This document shows, piece by piece, positions 25,728-36,344 of a stretch of 36,344 nucleotides of DNA (the first letter of the stretch is position 1; every line of letters starts with the position of its first letter). The stretch is from positions 1 to 36,344 of the forward strand of contig WGFU01000043.1 of assembly GCA_015492075.1 (NCBI GenBank), read 5' to 3'. The translations under genes were made by a program, and so were the position numbers. The DNA comes from Gammaproteobacteria bacterium (lineage in GTDB: Bacteria; Pseudomonadota; Gammaproteobacteria; GCA-2400775). The notes under the pieces are model-generated. The model saw only the letters and a program-made list of their open reading frames with translations, did not search any database and was not told where the DNA came from.

Positions 25728-27074
25728 CTAAATACCGCGGCGACCATGGCCTTTCAGGTTGGCCTTTTTCATCAAACCATCATATTGGTGTGACATAAAA
25801 TGTGCCTGAACCTGGCTCATAAAGTCCATCACCACCACGACAATAATCAAAAGAGACGTACCACCAAAGTAAAATGGAACGTTCCAGTACAAAATCAAAA
25901 ACTCCGGCAACAAACACACCGCAGTAATATAAATCGCGCCGGCCAGTGTCAACCGAGACAACACACCGTCAATATACTTGGCAGTCTGCTCGCCCGGGCG
26001 AATGCCCGCGATAAATGCGCCAGAGCGCTTTAAATTATCCGCCATATCTTTCGGCTTAACAGTCAAAGCCGTATAAAAGAAGGTGAAAAATACTATCGCT
26101 GTAGCATAAAACCCAACGTACAGTGGCTGACCAGGAGACAATGCCGCAGCAATATCACCCAACCAACGCATTCCTTCATTCTGCCCAACCCAGGTACCGA
26201 TAGTACCTGGAAACAAAATAATACTAGACGCAAAAATAGGTGGTATCACACCCGCCATATTCAGCTTCAGCGGCAAATGACTTGTTTGCCCAGCATACAT
26301 TTTACGCCCTTGCTGGCGCTTGGCGTAGTTAACCGTGATACGCCGTTGACCGCGCTCAACAAAAACTACAAATGCGGTAACGGCAAGCGCCAACGCGATA
26401 ATTATCAGTACTAATGCGCCGTGCAATTCACCGGTACGCGCCAGCTCTAGAGTCCCGCCGATCGCGGACGGTAAGCCAGCCACAATACCGGCAAAAATAA
26501 TCAGCGAAATACCGTTACCAATACCGCGCTCCGTCATTTGCTCGCCAAGCCACATCAGGAACATCGTGCCTGTCACCAGCGTGATTACCGCAGTGAAACG
26601 AAAAGCCAGCCCCGGGTCAATCACTACGGCCGCGCCGCCCGCACTCATGCCTTCCAGCGCAATAGAAATACCAATGGCCTGAAACGTCGCCAATGCAACG
26701 GTAAAATAGCGTGTGTACTGGGTTATCTTGCGTCGACCCGCCTCGCCCTCTTTTTTCATTTGCTCCAGCTTAGGACTAATCGCAGTCAATAACTGAATAA
26801 TGATAGAAGCCGAAATATAGGGCATAACACCCAGGGCGAAGATACTGACCCGCCCGAGTGCGCCACCGGAAAACATGTTAACGAATTCCAGTATGGTGCC
26901 TTTTTGCTGCTCAAATAAATCAGCCAGCGCAGTGGGGTCGATTCCCGGCACCGGCAAAAATGAGCCGATACGAAAAACAACCAACGCGCCAAGGACAAAC
27001 AACAAACGCCGTTTGAGCTCTCCTAGATTGCCTCCACTTACTTTAGAGGCCAGCGCTGCGGCAGAAGTGGACAA
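25728..27074 (-). CDS. secY: Preprotein translocase subunit SecY
   Basis: 448 residues, ten transmembrane helices; the channel of the Sec translocon in the inner membrane. [17 protein letters not shown] near the start, [17 protein letters not shown] (helix 2b/plug region) and [10 protein letters not shown]-type loop ([19 protein letters not shown]) are classic. The C-terminus [12 protein letters not shown] matches the gammaproteobacterial form. The start is TTG, with AAGG seven bases upstream; one base separates it from the rplO stop. Confidence 0.97.
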   Translation of the reverse strand: MSTSAAALASKVSGGNLGELKRRLLFVLGALVVFRIGSFLPVPGIDPTALADLFEQQKGTILEFVNMFSGGALGRVSIFALGVMPYISASIIIQLLTAISPKLEQMKKEGEAGRRKITQYTRYFTVALATFQAIGISIALEGMSAGGAAVVIDPGLAFRFTAVITLVTGTMFLMWLGEQMTERGIGNGISLIIFAGIVAGLPSAIGGTLELARTGELHGALVLIIIALALAVTAFVVFVERGQRRITVNYAKRQQGRKMYAGQTSHLPLKLNMAGVIPPIFASSIILFPGTIGTWVGQNEGMRWLGDIAAALSPGQPLYVGFYATAIVFFTFFYTALTVKPKDMADNLKRSGAFIAGIRPGEQTAKYIDGVLSRLTLAGAIYITAVCLLPEFLILYWNVPFYFGGTSLLIIVVVVMDFMSQVQAHFMSHQYDGLMKKANLKGHGRRGI

Positions 27075-27075
27075 C

Positions 27076-27510
27076 TTAGCCTTCTATCTTTCCGCCAGCC
27101 GCTTCAATCGCTGCGCGAGCACCTTTGGTCAACGCCAAACCCTTAACCGTATACGCCTTATCGACTGTGCCAGACAATATAATGCGTCCACGAATTATAC
27201 TCGCAGTAATAATGTTGGCTGCTCGCAGCGACACCAAATCAACCACGTCACCAGCCAATTTGGACAATTCACTCAAACGGATTTCAGCGGTAACGCGCCC
27301 GATACGAGAGCTAAATCCGACTTTAGGCAAACGCCGCTGTAAAGGCATTTGACCGCCTTCGAATCCAACTTTGCGGAAACCGCCAGAACGCGAATGCTGG
27401 CCTTTATGGCCACGGCCACAAGTTTTGCCAAGGCCCGAACCGATACCACGACCAACACGAGTACGTATTCGTTTAGCCCCTTGCCCAGGTGATAATTCAT
27501 TTAAACGCAT
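27076..27510 (-). CDS. rplO: 50S ribosomal protein L15
   Basis: 144 residues from the ATG at 27510 ([13 protein letters not shown]), preceded by GAGGAAG; the frame is open five codons further but starts with TTG there. [19 protein letters not shown] and [15 protein letters not shown] are the L15 blocks. One base after rpmD and one base before secY. Confidence 0.97.
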   Translation of the reverse strand: MRLNELSPGQGAKRIRTRVGRGIGSGLGKTCGRGHKGQHSRSGGFRKVGFEGGQMPLQRRLPKVGFSSRIGRVTAEIRLSELSKLAGDVVDLVSLRAANIITASIIRGRIILSGTVDKAYTVKGLALTKGARAAIEAAGGKIEG

Positions 27511-27511
27511 C

Positions 27512-27697
27512 TTACGCTTCCTCAACTTGCAGCAAATACGACACTTTATTGATCATACCGCGCACACTTTGCGTATCTTCAACTTCAACAGTGTGATGCA
27601 TACGACGCAAACCCAACCCAGCAATACAGGCTTTATGTGAGGGGAGGCGTTTACAAGTACTACGCACCAAGGTCACTTTAATTCTATTGCTAGCCAT
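27512..27697 (-). CDS. rpmD: 50S ribosomal protein L30
   Basis: 61 residues: [20 protein letters not shown], then [21 protein letters not shown], the short bacterial L30. 14 bp after rpsE. Confidence 0.97.
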   Translation of the reverse strand: MASNRIKVTLVRSTCKRLPSHKACIAGLGLRRMHHTVEVEDTQSVRGMINKVSYLLQVEEA

Positions 27698-27711
27698 AAT
27701 GATTCCTTACA

Positions 27712-28218
27712 CTAGCCGATAATATCGCTAACTTTTTTACCGCGTTTTGCGGCGACATATTCAGGATCAGTCATATCGCTCAAACCTTGAATGGTGGCGC
27801 GAACAACATTAACCGGGTTAGGCGAACCTATACACTTCGCCAATACGTCCTGAACCCCTAACACTTCAAATACAGCGCGCATCGCGCCACCGGCAATGAT
27901 ACCGGTACCGGGAGAAGCGGGCTGCATGTAAACCTTAGCCGCGCCATGATGACCCATCATTGCATGCTGCAGCGTCATTTCATTTAACTTCACAGTCACC
28001 ATATTGCGGCGCGCCTGTTCCATTGCCTTCTGTATCGCCGCTGGCACTTCGCGTGCCTTACCGCTACCAAAACCCACTCGGCCATTACCATCACCAACCA
28101 CGGTCAAAGCGGAAAAACCGAACTGGCGGCCACCCTTTACGACCTTAGCAACACGTCGTATACCTACCAGTTTTTCGTTAAGCCCATCACCTGAGGGCTG
28201 TCCATCATAACTTGCCAT
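27712..28218 (-). CDS. rpsE: 30S ribosomal protein S5
   Basis: 168 residues, helps accuracy and mRNA unwinding at the entry site. The dsRNA-binding-like N domain has [22 protein letters not shown]; the second has [20 protein letters not shown]. 23 bp after rplR. Confidence 0.98.
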   Translation of the reverse strand: MASYDGQPSGDGLNEKLVGIRRVAKVVKGGRQFGFSALTVVGDGNGRVGFGSGKAREVPAAIQKAMEQARRNMVTVKLNEMTLQHAMMGHHGAAKVYMQPASPGTGIIAGGAMRAVFEVLGVQDVLAKCIGSPNPVNVVRATIQGLSDMTDPEYVAAKRGKKVSDIIG

Positions 28219-28241
28219 GCGAAATACCTACTAAGGAACCT

Positions 28242-28598
28242 TTAAAATTCGAGACCAGCTTCACGCGCGGCATCAGCCAACGCTTTAATACGCCCGTGGA
28301 AACGAAACCCGGAGCGGTCAAATGCTACTTGCTTAATACCCTTGTCCATTGCTTGCTTGGCCACCGCAGCGCCAACTGCTTTGGCGGCATCAATATTACC
28401 AGTGTATTTCACATCTTTACGTATCCCTTCCTGCACAGTGGCTGCACTGGCAATCACTTCATGACCGTTAGGGGCGATAACCTGAGCATAAATATGACGT
28501 GGTGTACGATGCACACTCAAACGATATTTGCTCAGTGTTTTAATACGAGCACGCGTACGTAGAGCACGACGAACTCTCGATTCAGTCTTACTAGCCAT
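28242..28598 (-). CDS. rplR: 50S ribosomal protein L18
   Basis: 118 residues; binds 5S rRNA together with L5. [18 protein letters not shown], then a C-terminal [24 protein letters not shown]. 16 bp after rplF. Confidence 0.98.
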   Translation of the reverse strand: MASKTESRVRRALRTRARIKTLSKYRLSVHRTPRHIYAQVIAPNGHEVIASAATVQEGIRKDVKYTGNIDAAKAVGAAVAKQAMDKGIKQVAFDRSGFRFHGRIKALADAAREAGLEF

Positions 28599-28614
28599 AA
28601 CTTTTTAAGGCCCC

Positions 28615-29145
28615 CTATTTTTTCTTCGCTTCTTTCAGCGAAATGTGTTCGTCAGAGTAGCGAACGCCTTTACCTTTATAAGGCTCAGGTGGTCGATAGG
28701 CGCGTATTTCAGCAGCAACCTGACCGACGCGTTGCTTGTCAGGACCGCTCACAACAACTTCAGTCTGGCTCGGTGTCTCAATCTTGATATTTTCAGGAAT
28801 AGCATGCTCAACTGGATGCGAAAAACCGAGAGTCAAATCCAGCACTTTACCTTTCACCTGAGCACGATAACCAACGCCAACCAATGTCAGTCTTTTCTCG
28901 AAACCTTTAGCAGCGCCGACCATCATATTCTGCACCAAAGAACGCATAGTGCCAGCCATTGCCATTTTATCACCTTCTTTTTTCATTGAAAAAGACAGGA
29001 GGTTACCATCTTGGCTCATCACCACGGAGGGATGGATTGTTCGCTCCATCTCTCCCTTAGGACCCTTAATTTTAATATGCCCGCCTTTAATATCGACCTT
29101 TACATCGAAAGGTATTTCTACGGGAGTTTTGGCAATACGTGACAT
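28615..29145 (-). CDS. rplF: 50S ribosomal protein L6
   Basis: 176 residues, two alike domains; close to the factor-binding site. [17 protein letters not shown] and, in the second domain, [17 protein letters not shown] with [21 protein letters not shown] at the end. 13 bp after rpsH. Confidence 0.98.
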   Translation of the reverse strand: MSRIAKTPVEIPFDVKVDIKGGHIKIKGPKGEMERTIHPSVVMSQDGNLLSFSMKKEGDKMAMAGTMRSLVQNMMVGAAKGFEKRLTLVGVGYRAQVKGKVLDLTLGFSHPVEHAIPENIKIETPSQTEVVVSGPDKQRVGQVAAEIRAYRPPEPYKGKGVRYSDEHISLKEAKKK

Positions 29146-29158
29146 TTTTTCGATTACC

Positions 29159-29554
29159 TTAAGAAACAGTACAAATCACTTCGCCGCCCTCACCTTTAGC
29201 GGCGGCAGCTTTCGCTGTCATCACACCTTTGGAGGTCGACACAATAGCAATACCTAAACCAGCTTTAACCACTGGCAGATCACCTTTACCCTTATAGATA
29301 CGTAGACCAGGACGACTAATCCGCTTAATCTCTTCGATTACAGGCTTGCCTTCGTAATATTTCAAACTGATATTTAGCGCTGGAAATGTCCCGCTATTAT
29401 CAATTTCAGCTGAAGCGACATAACCTTCTTCAACCAATACGTCAGCAATAGCCTTCTTTTCCTTGGACGCGGGCATGCTAACAGAGGCTTTTGACACCAT
29501 CTGGGCATTGCGAATGCGTGTTAATAAGTCTGCAATGGGATCCGAGAAACTCAT
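29159..29554 (-). CDS. rpsH: 30S ribosomal protein S8
   Basis: 131 residues; central-domain 16S rRNA binder and, in E. coli, repressor of the spc operon. [17 protein letters not shown] and the end [26 protein letters not shown]. 36 bp after rpsN. Confidence 0.98.
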   Translation of the reverse strand: MSFSDPIADLLTRIRNAQMVSKASVSMPASKEKKAIADVLVEEGYVASAEIDNSGTFPALNISLKYYEGKPVIEEIKRISRPGLRIYKGKGDLPVVKAGLGIAIVSTSKGVMTAKAAAAKGEGGEVICTVS

Positions 29555-29590
29555 ATCTATACTTTATCCTTTATATCTAAGGTGGCGCGA

Positions 29591-29896
29591 TTACCAGCTA
29601 GCCTTAACCAGGCCGGGCACATCACCACGCATAGCCGCTTTTCTTAACTTGTTACGCGCCAAACCAAACTTACGGTAAAAACCGTGTGGGCGGCCGCTAA
29701 TGCGGCAGCGATTACGTATACGGCATGGGCTTGAATCACGCGGTAACGACTGAAACTTGATCTGCGCCGCTTCACGTTCTTCATCGGAAAGGGAAAGATC
29801 TTTCAGTTTCGCTTTTAGCTCAGCGCGCCTAGTAGCAAACCTTGCAACCATTTTCCGTCGCTTGACATCGCGATGTATCATTGACTTTTTAGCCAT
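29591..29896 (-). CDS. rpsN: 30S ribosomal protein S14
   Basis: 101 residues from the ATG at 29896 ([15 protein letters not shown]); an open frame upstream is not S14-like and overlaps rplE. Long, zinc-free form: only two Cys in [17 protein letters not shown]. 4 bp after rplE. Confidence 0.97.
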   Translation of the reverse strand: MAKKSMIHRDVKRRKMVARFATRRAELKAKLKDLSLSDEEREAAQIKFQSLPRDSSPCRIRNRCRISGRPHGFYRKFGLARNKLRKAAMRGDVPGLVKASW

Positions 29897-29900
29897 AAAA

Positions 29901-30440
29901 CTAACTCTTAATTGGGAAATTAAACGCAGCCAACAACGCGCGGCCTTCTTCATCAGTACGTGCAGTGGTCGTAATGGTAATATCCAAACCTCGAAGCGCG
30001 TCGATTTTATCGTAGTCGATCTCAGGGAACATAATCTGCTCCTTAACGCCCATGCTGTAATTACCGCGACCATCAAATGATTTGCTGCTCAAACCACGAA
30101 AATCTCGAATACGTGGAATAGCAACACTCACCAAACGATCCAAAAATTCGTACATACGTTCGCGGCGCAATGTAACCTTGCAACCCACCGGCCAATCTTC
30201 GCGCAGCTTAAAGCCGGCGATAGATTTACGCGCTTTGGTAACGATAGGCTTTTGACTGGCTATCTTGGTCATATCACTCACGGCGTGCTCGATAACTTTA
30301 CGATCCCCGATAGCTTCGCCCACACCCATATTCAGCGTGATCTTAGTGATCCGTGGAATTTCCATCGCACTCGAGAAGTTAAACTGCTCTTGTAGCTTCT
30401 TAACTACGGTTTCTTTATAAAATTTCTGCAATCTAGCCAT
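29901..30440 (-). CDS. rplE: 50S ribosomal protein L5
   Basis: 179 residues; carries 5S rRNA into the subunit and touches S13 and P-site t[36 protein letters not shown] and a C-terminal [19 protein letters not shown]. Three bases after the rplX stop. This junction is where S8 binds in E. coli; I did not verify that fold here. Confidence 0.98.
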   Translation of the reverse strand: MARLQKFYKETVVKKLQEQFNFSSAMEIPRITKITLNMGVGEAIGDRKVIEHAVSDMTKIASQKPIVTKARKSIAGFKLREDWPVGCKVTLRRERMYEFLDRLVSVAIPRIRDFRGLSSKSFDGRGNYSMGVKEQIMFPEIDYDKIDALRGLDITITTTARTDEEGRALLAAFNFPIKS

Positions 30441-30443
30441 GTT

Positions 30444-30761
30444 TTATACGTCCACGACTTCGTTATTAGACTTGAAATAACGAACTTTTTTGCCGTCCTC
30501 CAGCGTTTTAATACCAACACGATCCGCTTTCTTGGTAATCGGGTTGAAAATTGCAATATTAGAAATATGCAGAGGCATCTCTTTATCGACAATACCGCCG
30601 GCAATACCCATATTAGGGTTAGCTTTGGTATGGCGTTTAACCATATTGATACCGCCCACGACTACTCGCTGGTCGGCCATGACGCGGCTCACGGTACCCT
30701 GCTTGCCTTTATCCTTGCCGGTGAGAACAATAATATCATCACCCTTTTTTATCTTACGCAT
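30444..30761 (-). CDS. rplX: 50S ribosomal protein L24
   Basis: 105 residues; early assembly protein. The KOW motif is readable in [32 protein letters not shown] follows. 18 bp after rplN. Confidence 0.98.
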   Translation of the reverse strand: MRKIKKGDDIIVLTGKDKGKQGTVSRVMADQRVVVGGINMVKRHTKANPNMGIAGGIVDKEMPLHISNIAIFNPITKKADRVGIKTLEDGKKVRYFKSNNEVVDV

Positions 30762-30779
30762 GACTATAAACTCTTGTGA

Positions 30780-31148
30780 TTACAACACTTCTGGTGCGAG
30801 AGAAATGATCTTCATGAACTTTTCGCTGCGCAATTCACGGGTCACCGGCCCAAAGATACGGGTACCAATCGGCTGCAATTGTGCATTCAACAATACGGCT
30901 GCGTTGCCATCGAAACGAATCATCGAGCCGTCGGCGCGACGAACGCCCTTGCGTGTACGCACAATCAAGGCATTGAAGACTTCACCTTTCTTCACTTTGC
31001 CGCGCGGAATGGCTTCCTTCACACTAACCTTAACAATATCCCCAATACCGGCATAGCGACGATGCGATCCACCCAACACTTTAATACACATTAGACGACG
31101 AGCACCACTGTTGTCCGCTACGTCTAATATCGATTGCATTTGAATCAT
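30780..31148 (-). CDS. rplN: 50S ribosomal protein L14
   Basis: 122 residues; forms an inter-subunit bridge. [20 protein letters not shown] and the end [13 protein letters not shown]. 37 bp after rpsQ; first gene of the spc set. AAAGG lies upstream of the ATG but I see no strong separate promoter. Confidence 0.98.
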   Translation of the reverse strand: MIQMQSILDVADNSGARRLMCIKVLGGSHRRYAGIGDIVKVSVKEAIPRGKVKKGEVFNALIVRTRKGVRRADGSMIRFDGNAAVLLNAQLQPIGTRIFGPVTRELRSEKFMKIISLAPEVL

Positions 31149-31185
31149 GCCAAACTACCTTTACGCTCTGTAACCGTTGAGTGCC

Positions 31186-31449
31186 TTATTTCGCACTGGA
31201 TTCGACTTTATTCAATCGCCACGACTTTGATTTGGACATCGGACGACACTGCACGATAGAAACCGTGTCACCGATTTGACCTTCATTGTTTTCATCATGA
31301 ACATGAACTTTCGTCGAACGCTTAATAAATTTCTTGTAAATTGGGTGAGGCACTTTGCGCTCGATCAACACCGTAATCGTCTTGTGCATTTTATCACTGG
31401 TCACCTTACCAACCAAGGTCCGTACGGTTGTGTTTTCTTCTTTAGTCAT
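31186..31449 (-). CDS. rpsQ: 30S ribosomal protein S17
   Basis: 87 residues from the ATG at 31449 ([16 protein letters not shown]). [23 protein letters not shown] is the conserved block. It overlaps the end of rpmC by 8 bp, so an upstream start is unlikely. Confidence 0.97.
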   Translation of the reverse strand: MTKEENTTVRTLVGKVTSDKMHKTITVLIERKVPHPIYKKFIKRSTKVHVHDENNEGQIGDTVSIVQCRPMSKSKSWRLNKVESSAK

Positions 31450-31642
31450 TAGACAATCTCGATTTCTCATTAATGACAGTGCGAACGCGTGCAATATTAC
31501 GACGCACTTGGCGTATCAAATGGGATTGGCCTAACTGACCGCTGCCTTTACTCATACGCAGATTAAACTGCTCTTTGAGTAAATCTTTTAACTCAGCATT
31601 AAGGCCGGTTAGATCTTTTTCACGTAATTCTGTTGTATTCAT
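31442..31642 (-). CDS. rpmC: 50S ribosomal protein L29
   Basis: 66-residue two-helix protein at the tunnel exit. [28 protein letters not shown]-type sequence, then [11 protein letters not shown]. The ATG overlaps the rplP stop by one base and its end overlaps rpsQ by 8 bp. Confidence 0.97.
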   Translation of the reverse strand: MNTTELREKDLTGLNAELKDLLKEQFNLRMSKGSGQLGQSHLIRQVRRNIARVRTVINEKSRLSND

Positions 31643-32055
31643 TACATTACCGTCCGCCCGACGAATGTTGTTTGTACGGGTAGTTTTGCAGCAGCCAATT
31701 TAAAAGCCTCGCGTGCAATTTCTTCAGATACACCTTCCATTTCATACAACATGCGGCCTGGTTGAATCTGAGATACCCAGTATTCAACATTACCTTTACC
31801 TTTACCCATACGTACTTCCAAAGGCTTTTTGGTAATTGGTTTGTCTGGAAAAATGCGGATCCAAATCTTACCGCCTCGTTTGATGTGACGTGTCATCGCG
31901 CGACGTGCAGCCTCAATTTGACGTGCCGTAATGCGACCACGACCCGTAGCTTTAAGACCATACTCACCAAAACTGACGGCATTTCCCGTGGTCGCCAAAC
32001 CACGGTTTCTACCTTTAAACTGTTTTCTAAATTTTGTACGCTTAGGCTGTAACAT
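31642..32055 (-). CDS. rplP: 50S ribosomal protein L16
   Basis: 137 residues, by the A site. [41 protein letters not shown] and the Arg in [12 protein letters not shown]. 32 bp after rpsC. Confidence 0.98.
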   Translation of the reverse strand: MLQPKRTKFRKQFKGRNRGLATTGNAVSFGEYGLKATGRGRITARQIEAARRAMTRHIKRGGKIWIRIFPDKPITKKPLEVRMGKGKGNVEYWVSQIQPGRMLYEMEGVSEEIAREAFKLAAAKLPVQTTFVGRTVM

Positions 32056-32087
32056 CAGTCAATTTCCAAATTTAATCCAGCAATGCG

Positions 32088-32756
32088 CTACTTAGCGCCA
32101 GCAGACTTCGCTTCTTCTTGCGATTCACCAGCGAACACTTCACCTTTAAAGATCCAAACTTTAACGCCAATAATACCGTAAGTGGTCGCCGCTTCCGCAA
32201 AACCATAATCGATGTCGGCACGCAAGGTATGCAACGGTACACGGCCTTCGTGATACCACTCACTACGTGCGATTTCAGCACCGTTTAAGCGGCCGCCAAC
32301 CTTGATCTTAATGCCTTGAGCAGCAAGGCGCATCGTATTAGATACAGCGCGTTTCATTGCGCGACGAAACATAATACGGCGCTCAATCTGCTGCGCCACA
32401 CTCTCGGCAACCAGTTGCGCATCTAATTCGGGTTTGCGAATTTCCTCGATATTGATGTGCACAGGCACACCCATCATCGCACTCACTTCTTTGCGCAAAA
32501 CTTCAACATCTTCACCTTTCTTGCCAATAACGATACCGGGACGCGCTGTATGTATAGTGATGCGCGCATTTTTCGCTGGGCGCTCAATTTGAATTCGACT
32601 AACAGAAGCCTGCGACAACTTCTTCTTCAGGTGCTCTCGCACCTTCATGTCGGAATATAAATTGTCTGCATATTCGCTTGTATCGGCATACCACTTTGAC
32701 GTCCAATCCTTGACGATACCAAGCCGAATTCCTATTGGATGAACCTTTTGACCCAT
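32088..32756 (-). CDS. rpsC: 30S ribosomal protein S3
   Basis: 222 residues, at the mRNA entry. [20 protein letters not shown] domain with [15 protein letters not shown], and the C-domain [20 protein letters not shown]. 18 bp after rplV. Confidence 0.98.
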   Translation of the reverse strand: MGQKVHPIGIRLGIVKDWTSKWYADTSEYADNLYSDMKVREHLKKKLSQASVSRIQIERPAKNARITIHTARPGIVIGKKGEDVEVLRKEVSAMMGVPVHINIEEIRKPELDAQLVAESVAQQIERRIMFRRAMKRAVSNTMRLAAQGIKIKVGGRLNGAEIARSEWYHEGRVPLHTLRADIDYGFAEAATTYGIIGVKVWIFKGEVFAGESQEEAKSAGAK

Positions 32757-32774
32757 GATTCGCTCTCTTTAACC

Positions 32775-33104
32775 TTAGTCAGCTACGGTCACAGTAATAT
32801 GACTGTTGCGTTTCAATATCTGATTCCCACGACCCTTTGCTCGAGCGCGAAACCGTTTAAATGTGGCCGCTTCATCCACACAGATTGTTGTAACCTTTAG
32901 ATCATCAATGTCAGCGCCATCGTTGTGCTCGGCATTTGCAATAGCAGACTCGAGCACTTTCTTAATAATAGCCGCGCCTTTTTTTGAGCTCAGAGTAAGG
33001 ACTTGCAGCGCGCGATCTACCGGCAAACCACGAACCTGGTCAGCAACCAGTCTCGCTTTCTGTGCCGAGATACGACTATGACGCAAACGTGCGATTGTTT
33101 TCAT
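32775..33104 (-). CDS. rplV: 50S ribosomal protein L22
   Basis: 109 residues; its long loop lines the exit tunnel. [17 protein letters not shown] and the tunnel loop [21 protein letters not shown]. The loop looks normal. 11 bp after rpsS. Confidence 0.98.
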   Translation of the reverse strand: MKTIARLRHSRISAQKARLVADQVRGLPVDRALQVLTLSSKKGAAIIKKVLESAIANAEHNDGADIDDLKVTTICVDEAATFKRFRARAKGRGNQILKRNSHITVTVAD

Positions 33105-33115
33105 ATCAGGCTCCC

Positions 33116-33388
33116 TTACTTCGCTTTCTTGTCCGCGGCGTGCCCGCGGTAAGTACGAGTTGCCGAGAATTCACCTAATTTATGCCCTACCATATTCTCG
33201 GAAATGAGCACCGGGACATGCTGCCGCCCATTATGAATCGCAATAGTCAAGCCTACCATCTGTGGCGTAACCATTGAACGACGAGACCAAGTCTTAATCG
33301 GGCGCCGATTATTGTTAGCAACCGCCTCATCCACCTTCTTTTTAAGGTGAAGATCGATGAATGGCCCTTTCTTAATTGAACGTGGCAC
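33116..33388 (-). CDS. rpsS: 30S ribosomal protein S19
   Basis: 90 residues, 30S head. [36 protein letters not shown] and [17 protein letters not shown]. 26 bp after rplB. Confidence 0.98.
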   Translation of the reverse strand: MPRSIKKGPFIDLHLKKKVDEAVANNNRRPIKTWSRRSMVTPQMVGLTIAIHNGRQHVPVLISENMVGHKLGEFSATRTYRGHAADKKAK

Positions 33389-33414
33389 GTTATATCCTCT
33401 TTACAATACTTGAT

Positions 33415-34242
33415 TTACTTACGATTACGGCGACGCACAATGAGATCATCCGTGCGCTTGTTTTTACGAGTCTTGTAACCTTTCGTCGGCACGCCCCAAG
33501 GGGTGACCGGATGGCGGCCACCAGAAGTACGCCCTTCGCCACCACCATGTGGATGGTCGACCGGATTCATAACAACGCCGCGGACAGTAGGCCGAATTCC
33601 GCGCCAACGCGTAGCCCCCGCCTTACCCAGGGAGCGCAGACCGTGCTCCGAATTACATACTTCGCCGATTGTAGCGCGGCATTCGACGTGAATCTTGCGC
33701 ATTTCACCAGAACGAAGACGAACCACACCATATTCGCCTTCGCGCGCCACCAGCTGCGCCGAAGCTCCTGCGCTACGCGCAATTTGACCGCCTTTACCTG
33801 GCTTTAGCTCAATATTGTGAACCTGGCTACCAACTACGATGTTACGAAGCGGCATACAATTACCGACTTTCATTGGTACGCTAACCCCGGAAACAAGTTC
33901 GTCCCCGGTTTTAATGCCTTTAGGCGCTAAAATGTAGCGGCGTTCACCGTCCCTATACAACAGCAGCGCAATATGCGCGCTACGGTTCGGGTCGTACTCA
34001 AGACGCTCAACTTTGGCGCCAATATCGTCTTTATTGCGCTTGAAATCGATAATGCGGTAGTGTTGTTTATGGCCGCCGCCGTGATGGCGCACAGTAATGC
34101 GTCCATTATTATTACGACCACCATTTTTTGACTTCTTCTCAAGCAAGGGCGCATATGGCGCGCCTTTGTGAAGGTCTGCACCAACAACCTTAACGACAAA
34201 GCGTCGGCCTGCTGAAGTGGGTTTAGTCTTTACTGTTGCCAT
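33415..34242 (-). CDS. rplB: 50S ribosomal protein L2
   Basis: 275 residues; core protein near the peptidyl-transferase centre. [39 protein letters not shown] with the key His, and [11 protein letters not shown]. 27 bp after rplW. Confidence 0.98.
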   Translation of the reverse strand: MATVKTKPTSAGRRFVVKVVGADLHKGAPYAPLLEKKSKNGGRNNNGRITVRHHGGGHKQHYRIIDFKRNKDDIGAKVERLEYDPNRSAHIALLLYRDGERRYILAPKGIKTGDELVSGVSVPMKVGNCMPLRNIVVGSQVHNIELKPGKGGQIARSAGASAQLVAREGEYGVVRLRSGEMRKIHVECRATIGEVCNSEHGLRSLGKAGATRWRGIRPTVRGVVMNPVDHPHGGGEGRTSGGRHPVTPWGVPTKGYKTRKNKRTDDLIVRRRNRK

Positions 34243-34269
34243 GATGTTATCCGTTATAAGCTTGTTTAC

Positions 34270-34566
34270 TTACTGTGCGCCAAGAAAGTCGATCTCATGA
34301 CCTTCCGCCAGGGAGACATAAGCTTTTTTCCAGTCAGACCGACGACCTCGGGTTTGACGAAACTTTCTTGTCTTACCTTTAACATTAGCTATCTGTACGG
34401 CCTTGACCTTAACCTCAAACATGAGCTCTACGGCTTGAGCGACTTCAGACTTGCTCGCATCAGTAGCGACACGAAACACTACCTGCTGGTGATCCTCACC
34501 TAAGCGAGTCGCTTTTTCAGACACATGAGGACGTAACAACACTTGCATCAAACGCGCTTCACTCAT
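34270..34566 (-). CDS. rplW: 50S ribosomal protein L23
   Basis: 98 residues; docking site for trigger factor and SRP at the tunnel exit. [13 protein letters not shown] and [20 protein letters not shown]. Its ATG overlaps the rplD stop by 4 bp (ATGA); the Met six codons later is an alternative start. Confidence 0.97.
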   Translation of the reverse strand: MSEARLMQVLLRPHVSEKATRLGEDHQQVVFRVATDASKSEVAQAVELMFEVKVKAVQIANVKGKTRKFRQTRGRRSDWKKAYVSLAEGHEIDFLGAQ

Positions 34567-35180
34567 TGCAAACGCTCCTCTAATTTTTTAAGTGCCGCGA
34601 CAGTAATCACAACATGACCGAAACGGATCAAACTAACCGGATCTACTTCTTCTACATCACTGACATCAACTTTGTGCAAATTACGCGCAGCAAGGTATAA
34701 ATTAAGGTCGCCTGTTTCTGTAACTATCATGGCGCTATCAACACCGAGGACGCTCAACTTGGCAAGCAATTGCTTGGTCTTTGCTTCAGTAACAGCAAAA
34801 TCCTCCACTACAATCAAACGATCCTGACGCACCAGCTCAGACAACATCGAACTAATGGCACCGCGGTACATTTTACGGTTAACCTTCTTGGAATAATCAC
34901 GTGGCCGTGAAGCAAAGGTTACGCCACCAGAGCGCCATAAAGGGCTGCGGCTGGTACCAGCACGCGCACGTCCGGTACCTTTTTGACGCCAAGGCTTGGC
35001 ACCCCCACCACGCACATCACTGCGAGTCTTTTGTTGATGAGTCCCGGCGCGGCCGCCAGCCTGATAAGCGGTAACAACCTGGTGAACCAAAGCTTCGTTA
35101 TATTTGCGACCGAAGGTGACATCGGAAACCGAAATCGACCCCGCATTTTCGCCATTAGCGGATCGTAAACTAATATCCAT
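34563..35180 (-). CDS. rplD: 50S ribosomal protein L4
   Basis: 205 residues; its loop reaches the exit tunnel, and in E. coli L4 represses the S10 operon through the mRNA leader. [29 protein letters not shown]-type loop and [15 protein letters not shown]. Three bases after rplC. The leader it would act on is missing here (see the tuf-rpsJ junction). Confidence 0.98.
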   Translation of the reverse strand: MDISLRSANGENAGSISVSDVTFGRKYNEALVHQVVTAYQAGGRAGTHQQKTRSDVRGGGAKPWRQKGTGRARAGTSRSPLWRSGGVTFASRPRDYSKKVNRKMYRGAISSMLSELVRQDRLIVVEDFAVTEAKTKQLLAKLSVLGVDSAMIVTETGDLNLYLAARNLHKVDVSDVEEVDPVSLIRFGHVVITVAALKKLEERLQ

Positions 35181-35183
35181 TTC

Positions 35184-35834
35184 CTAACCTTTATTACTTG
35201 CTTTAACTGCCGGCGTAACAATGACATCGCCACCAGCGGCGCCGGGTACGGCACCTTTAACTAATATTAGGTTGCGCTCGGCATCGATACGTACAACCAG
35301 AAGGTTCTGCACCGTACGGCGAACGTTGCCCATGTGCCCGGCCATTTTCTTACCCTTGAATACACGACCTGGGGTCTGGTTTTGACCGATAGAACCCGGC
35401 GTACGATGATTCAAAGAGTTACCGTGAGTGGCATCCTTCATTGCAAAATGATGGCGCTTAACGACGCCGGCAAAACCTTTACCAATGGTGGTACCGGCCA
35501 CATCAACGCTATCACCGTCCGAGAAAATATCAACGCCTAGGGCCTGCCCGACAACTACATCGCTGCCCTCACCTTCATTCAAACGAAATTCCCACGTACC
35601 ACGGCCAGCCTCTACGCTCGCTTTCGCAAAATGTCCAGCCATAGGCTTACTAACACGCGATGCACGACGAGACCCTGTCGTCACCTGAAGCGCACGGTAG
35701 CCATCCTTATCAATATTCTTAATCTGGGTAACGAGGTTAGGTGCCACCTCAATCACGGTCACAGGAATAGACTCACCCGCATCTGTAAAGATGCGTGTCA
35801 TACCTGCTTTGCGTCCAACCACACCAATTGTCAT
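35184..35834 (-). CDS. rplC: 50S ribosomal protein L3
   Basis: 216 residues; its loop nears the peptidyl-transferase centre. [38 protein letters not shown] (with the Gln that PrmB methylates in E. coli) and [10 protein letters not shown]. 44 bp after rpsJ. Confidence 0.98.
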   Translation of the reverse strand: MTIGVVGRKAGMTRIFTDAGESIPVTVIEVAPNLVTQIKNIDKDGYRALQVTTGSRRASRVSKPMAGHFAKASVEAGRGTWEFRLNEGEGSDVVVGQALGVDIFSDGDSVDVAGTTIGKGFAGVVKRHHFAMKDATHGNSLNHRTPGSIGQNQTPGRVFKGKKMAGHMGNVRRTVQNLLVVRIDAERNLILVKGAVPGAAGGDVIVTPAVKASNKG

Positions 35835-35878
35835 ATCAAAACCTCAAAACCTAACCAACTGTCAATATCCAACTAAGA

Positions 35879-36190
35879 TCAATTCAGCTTGATCTGAACA
35901 TCAACACCAGCAGCAAGATCCAACTTCATCAACGCATCAACTGTCTTGTCTGTAGGATCGACAATATCCATCAAACGCTTGTGCGTGCGAATTTCATACT
36001 GATCACGCGCATCTTTGTTAACGTGCGGAGAAATCAAAACAGTGAAGCGCTCCTTTTTTGTAGGCAAGGGAATGGGACCCTTGACCTGAGCGCCGGTACG
36101 TTTTGCGGTATCTGCAATTTCACGTGCCGATTGATCAATCAAACGATGATCAAATGCCTTAAGACGAATACGTATACGTTGACCTTCCAT
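35879..36190 (-). CDS. rpsJ: 30S ribosomal protein S10
   Basis: 103 residues; 30S head protein that also pairs with NusB in antitermination. [19 protein letters not shown] and [19 protein letters not shown]. Only 3 bp lie between the tuf stop and its ATG; the ribosome-binding site is weak and would lie in tuf, so coupling to tuf translation is likely. Confidence 0.98.
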   Translation of the reverse strand: MEGQRIRIRLKAFDHRLIDQSAREIADTAKRTGAQVKGPIPLPTKKERFTVLISPHVNKDARDQYEIRTHKRLMDIVDPTDKTVDALMKLDLAAGVDVQIKLN

Positions 36191-36193
36191 ACT

Positions 36194-36344
36194 CTACTCA
36201 ATAACCTTAGTGACGACGCCGGCGCCGACGGTACGGCCACCTTCACGAATCGCAAAACGCAAACCCTCTTCCATCGCTATCGGAGCAATCAAGGCAACAT
36301 CCACTTTGATGTTATCTCCTGGCATCACCATCTCAACTCCTTCC
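36194..36344 (-). CDS. tuf: Elongation factor Tu, C-terminal end (cut by window edge)
   Basis: The last 49 residues of EF-Tu, which carries aminoacyl-tRNA to the ribosome. The visible part is domain 3: [20 protein letters not shown], then [22 protein letters not shown] and TAG. It is the usual last gene of the str operon, and here is followed by rpsJ after three bases. Confidence 0.97.
   Translation of the reverse strand, partial: EGVEMVMPGDNIKVDVALIAPIAMEEGLRFAIREGGRTVGAGVVTKVIE

Noticed and set aside
29897-30076. N-terminal extension of rpsN by 60 residues
   Set aside because: It overlaps rplE in another frame and does not resemble S14; the ATG at 29896 gives the normal 101 residues.

Overview
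The window comes from the chromosome of a gammaproteobacterium with moderate G+C. The evidence is the str-S10-spc-alpha ribosomal gene order, 300+ residue rpoA, zinc-free long S14, E. coli/Pseudomonas-type YheS, SrmB, RhlB, SelO, MepK, PerM and the gltX-tRNA-Ala-tRNA-Glu arrangement. I cannot assign a genus. There is no phage, CRISPR or conjugative element; the only mobile-looking DNA is one short MITE-like repeat.

Left end (1-2800, minus strand): a metal (probably zinc) import locus read as small HDHG/CxxC protein (DUF2946-like) -> outer-membrane barrel protein -> periplasmic metal-binding protein -> ABC permease (cut by the window edge). Next (2800-4710) are a fold-rich intergenic stretch, a bidirectional terminator, tRNA-Glu, tRNA-Ala with their own strong promoter, and gltX, whose enzyme charges that tRNA-Glu.

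4750-7280 holds a divergent sugar-transfer cluster: a polytopic GT-C-like enzyme on the minus strand, and on the plus strand a secreted protein with a cytochrome-c-like CxxC lacking the heme-ligand His, followed by a GT2 polyprenyl-phosphate-sugar synthase type enzyme. 7300-10830 (minus) has a 61-residue zinc-ribbon protein, SrmB-type DEAD-box helicase and the ABC-F protein YheS, all linked to RNA or ribosome handling. 10900-16230 is housekeeping: DUF2288, a DsbA/FrnE-like thioredoxin-fold protein, a GST, cysteine synthase, the murein endopeptidase MepK, a frameshifted membrane-protein gene, glutaredoxin 3 and a DUF3846-like protein. RhlB (plus) follows, then a minus-strand run of SAM hydroxide adenosyltransferase, PerM-like permease, SelO and a carboxylesterase.

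Right end (22540-36344, minus): an uninterrupted ribosomal super-operon from the tuf 3' end through rpsJ...rpsQ (S10), rplN...rpmJ (spc) and rpsM...rplQ (alpha), ending in a strong intrinsic terminator. Only 3 bp separate tuf from rpsJ, so there is no room for an E. coli-type S10 leader, while a near-consensus promoter sits between rpmJ and rpsM, which has a GTG start.

Most of the window is conserved chromosomal content. The parts that merit a second look are the metal-import locus with its nested inverted repeats, the structured region next to the tRNA terminator, the two-frameshift pseudogene at 14816-15535, the MITE-like repeat behind rplQ, the predicted leaderless yheS mRNA and the S10 junction. 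I found no clearly new biological system.
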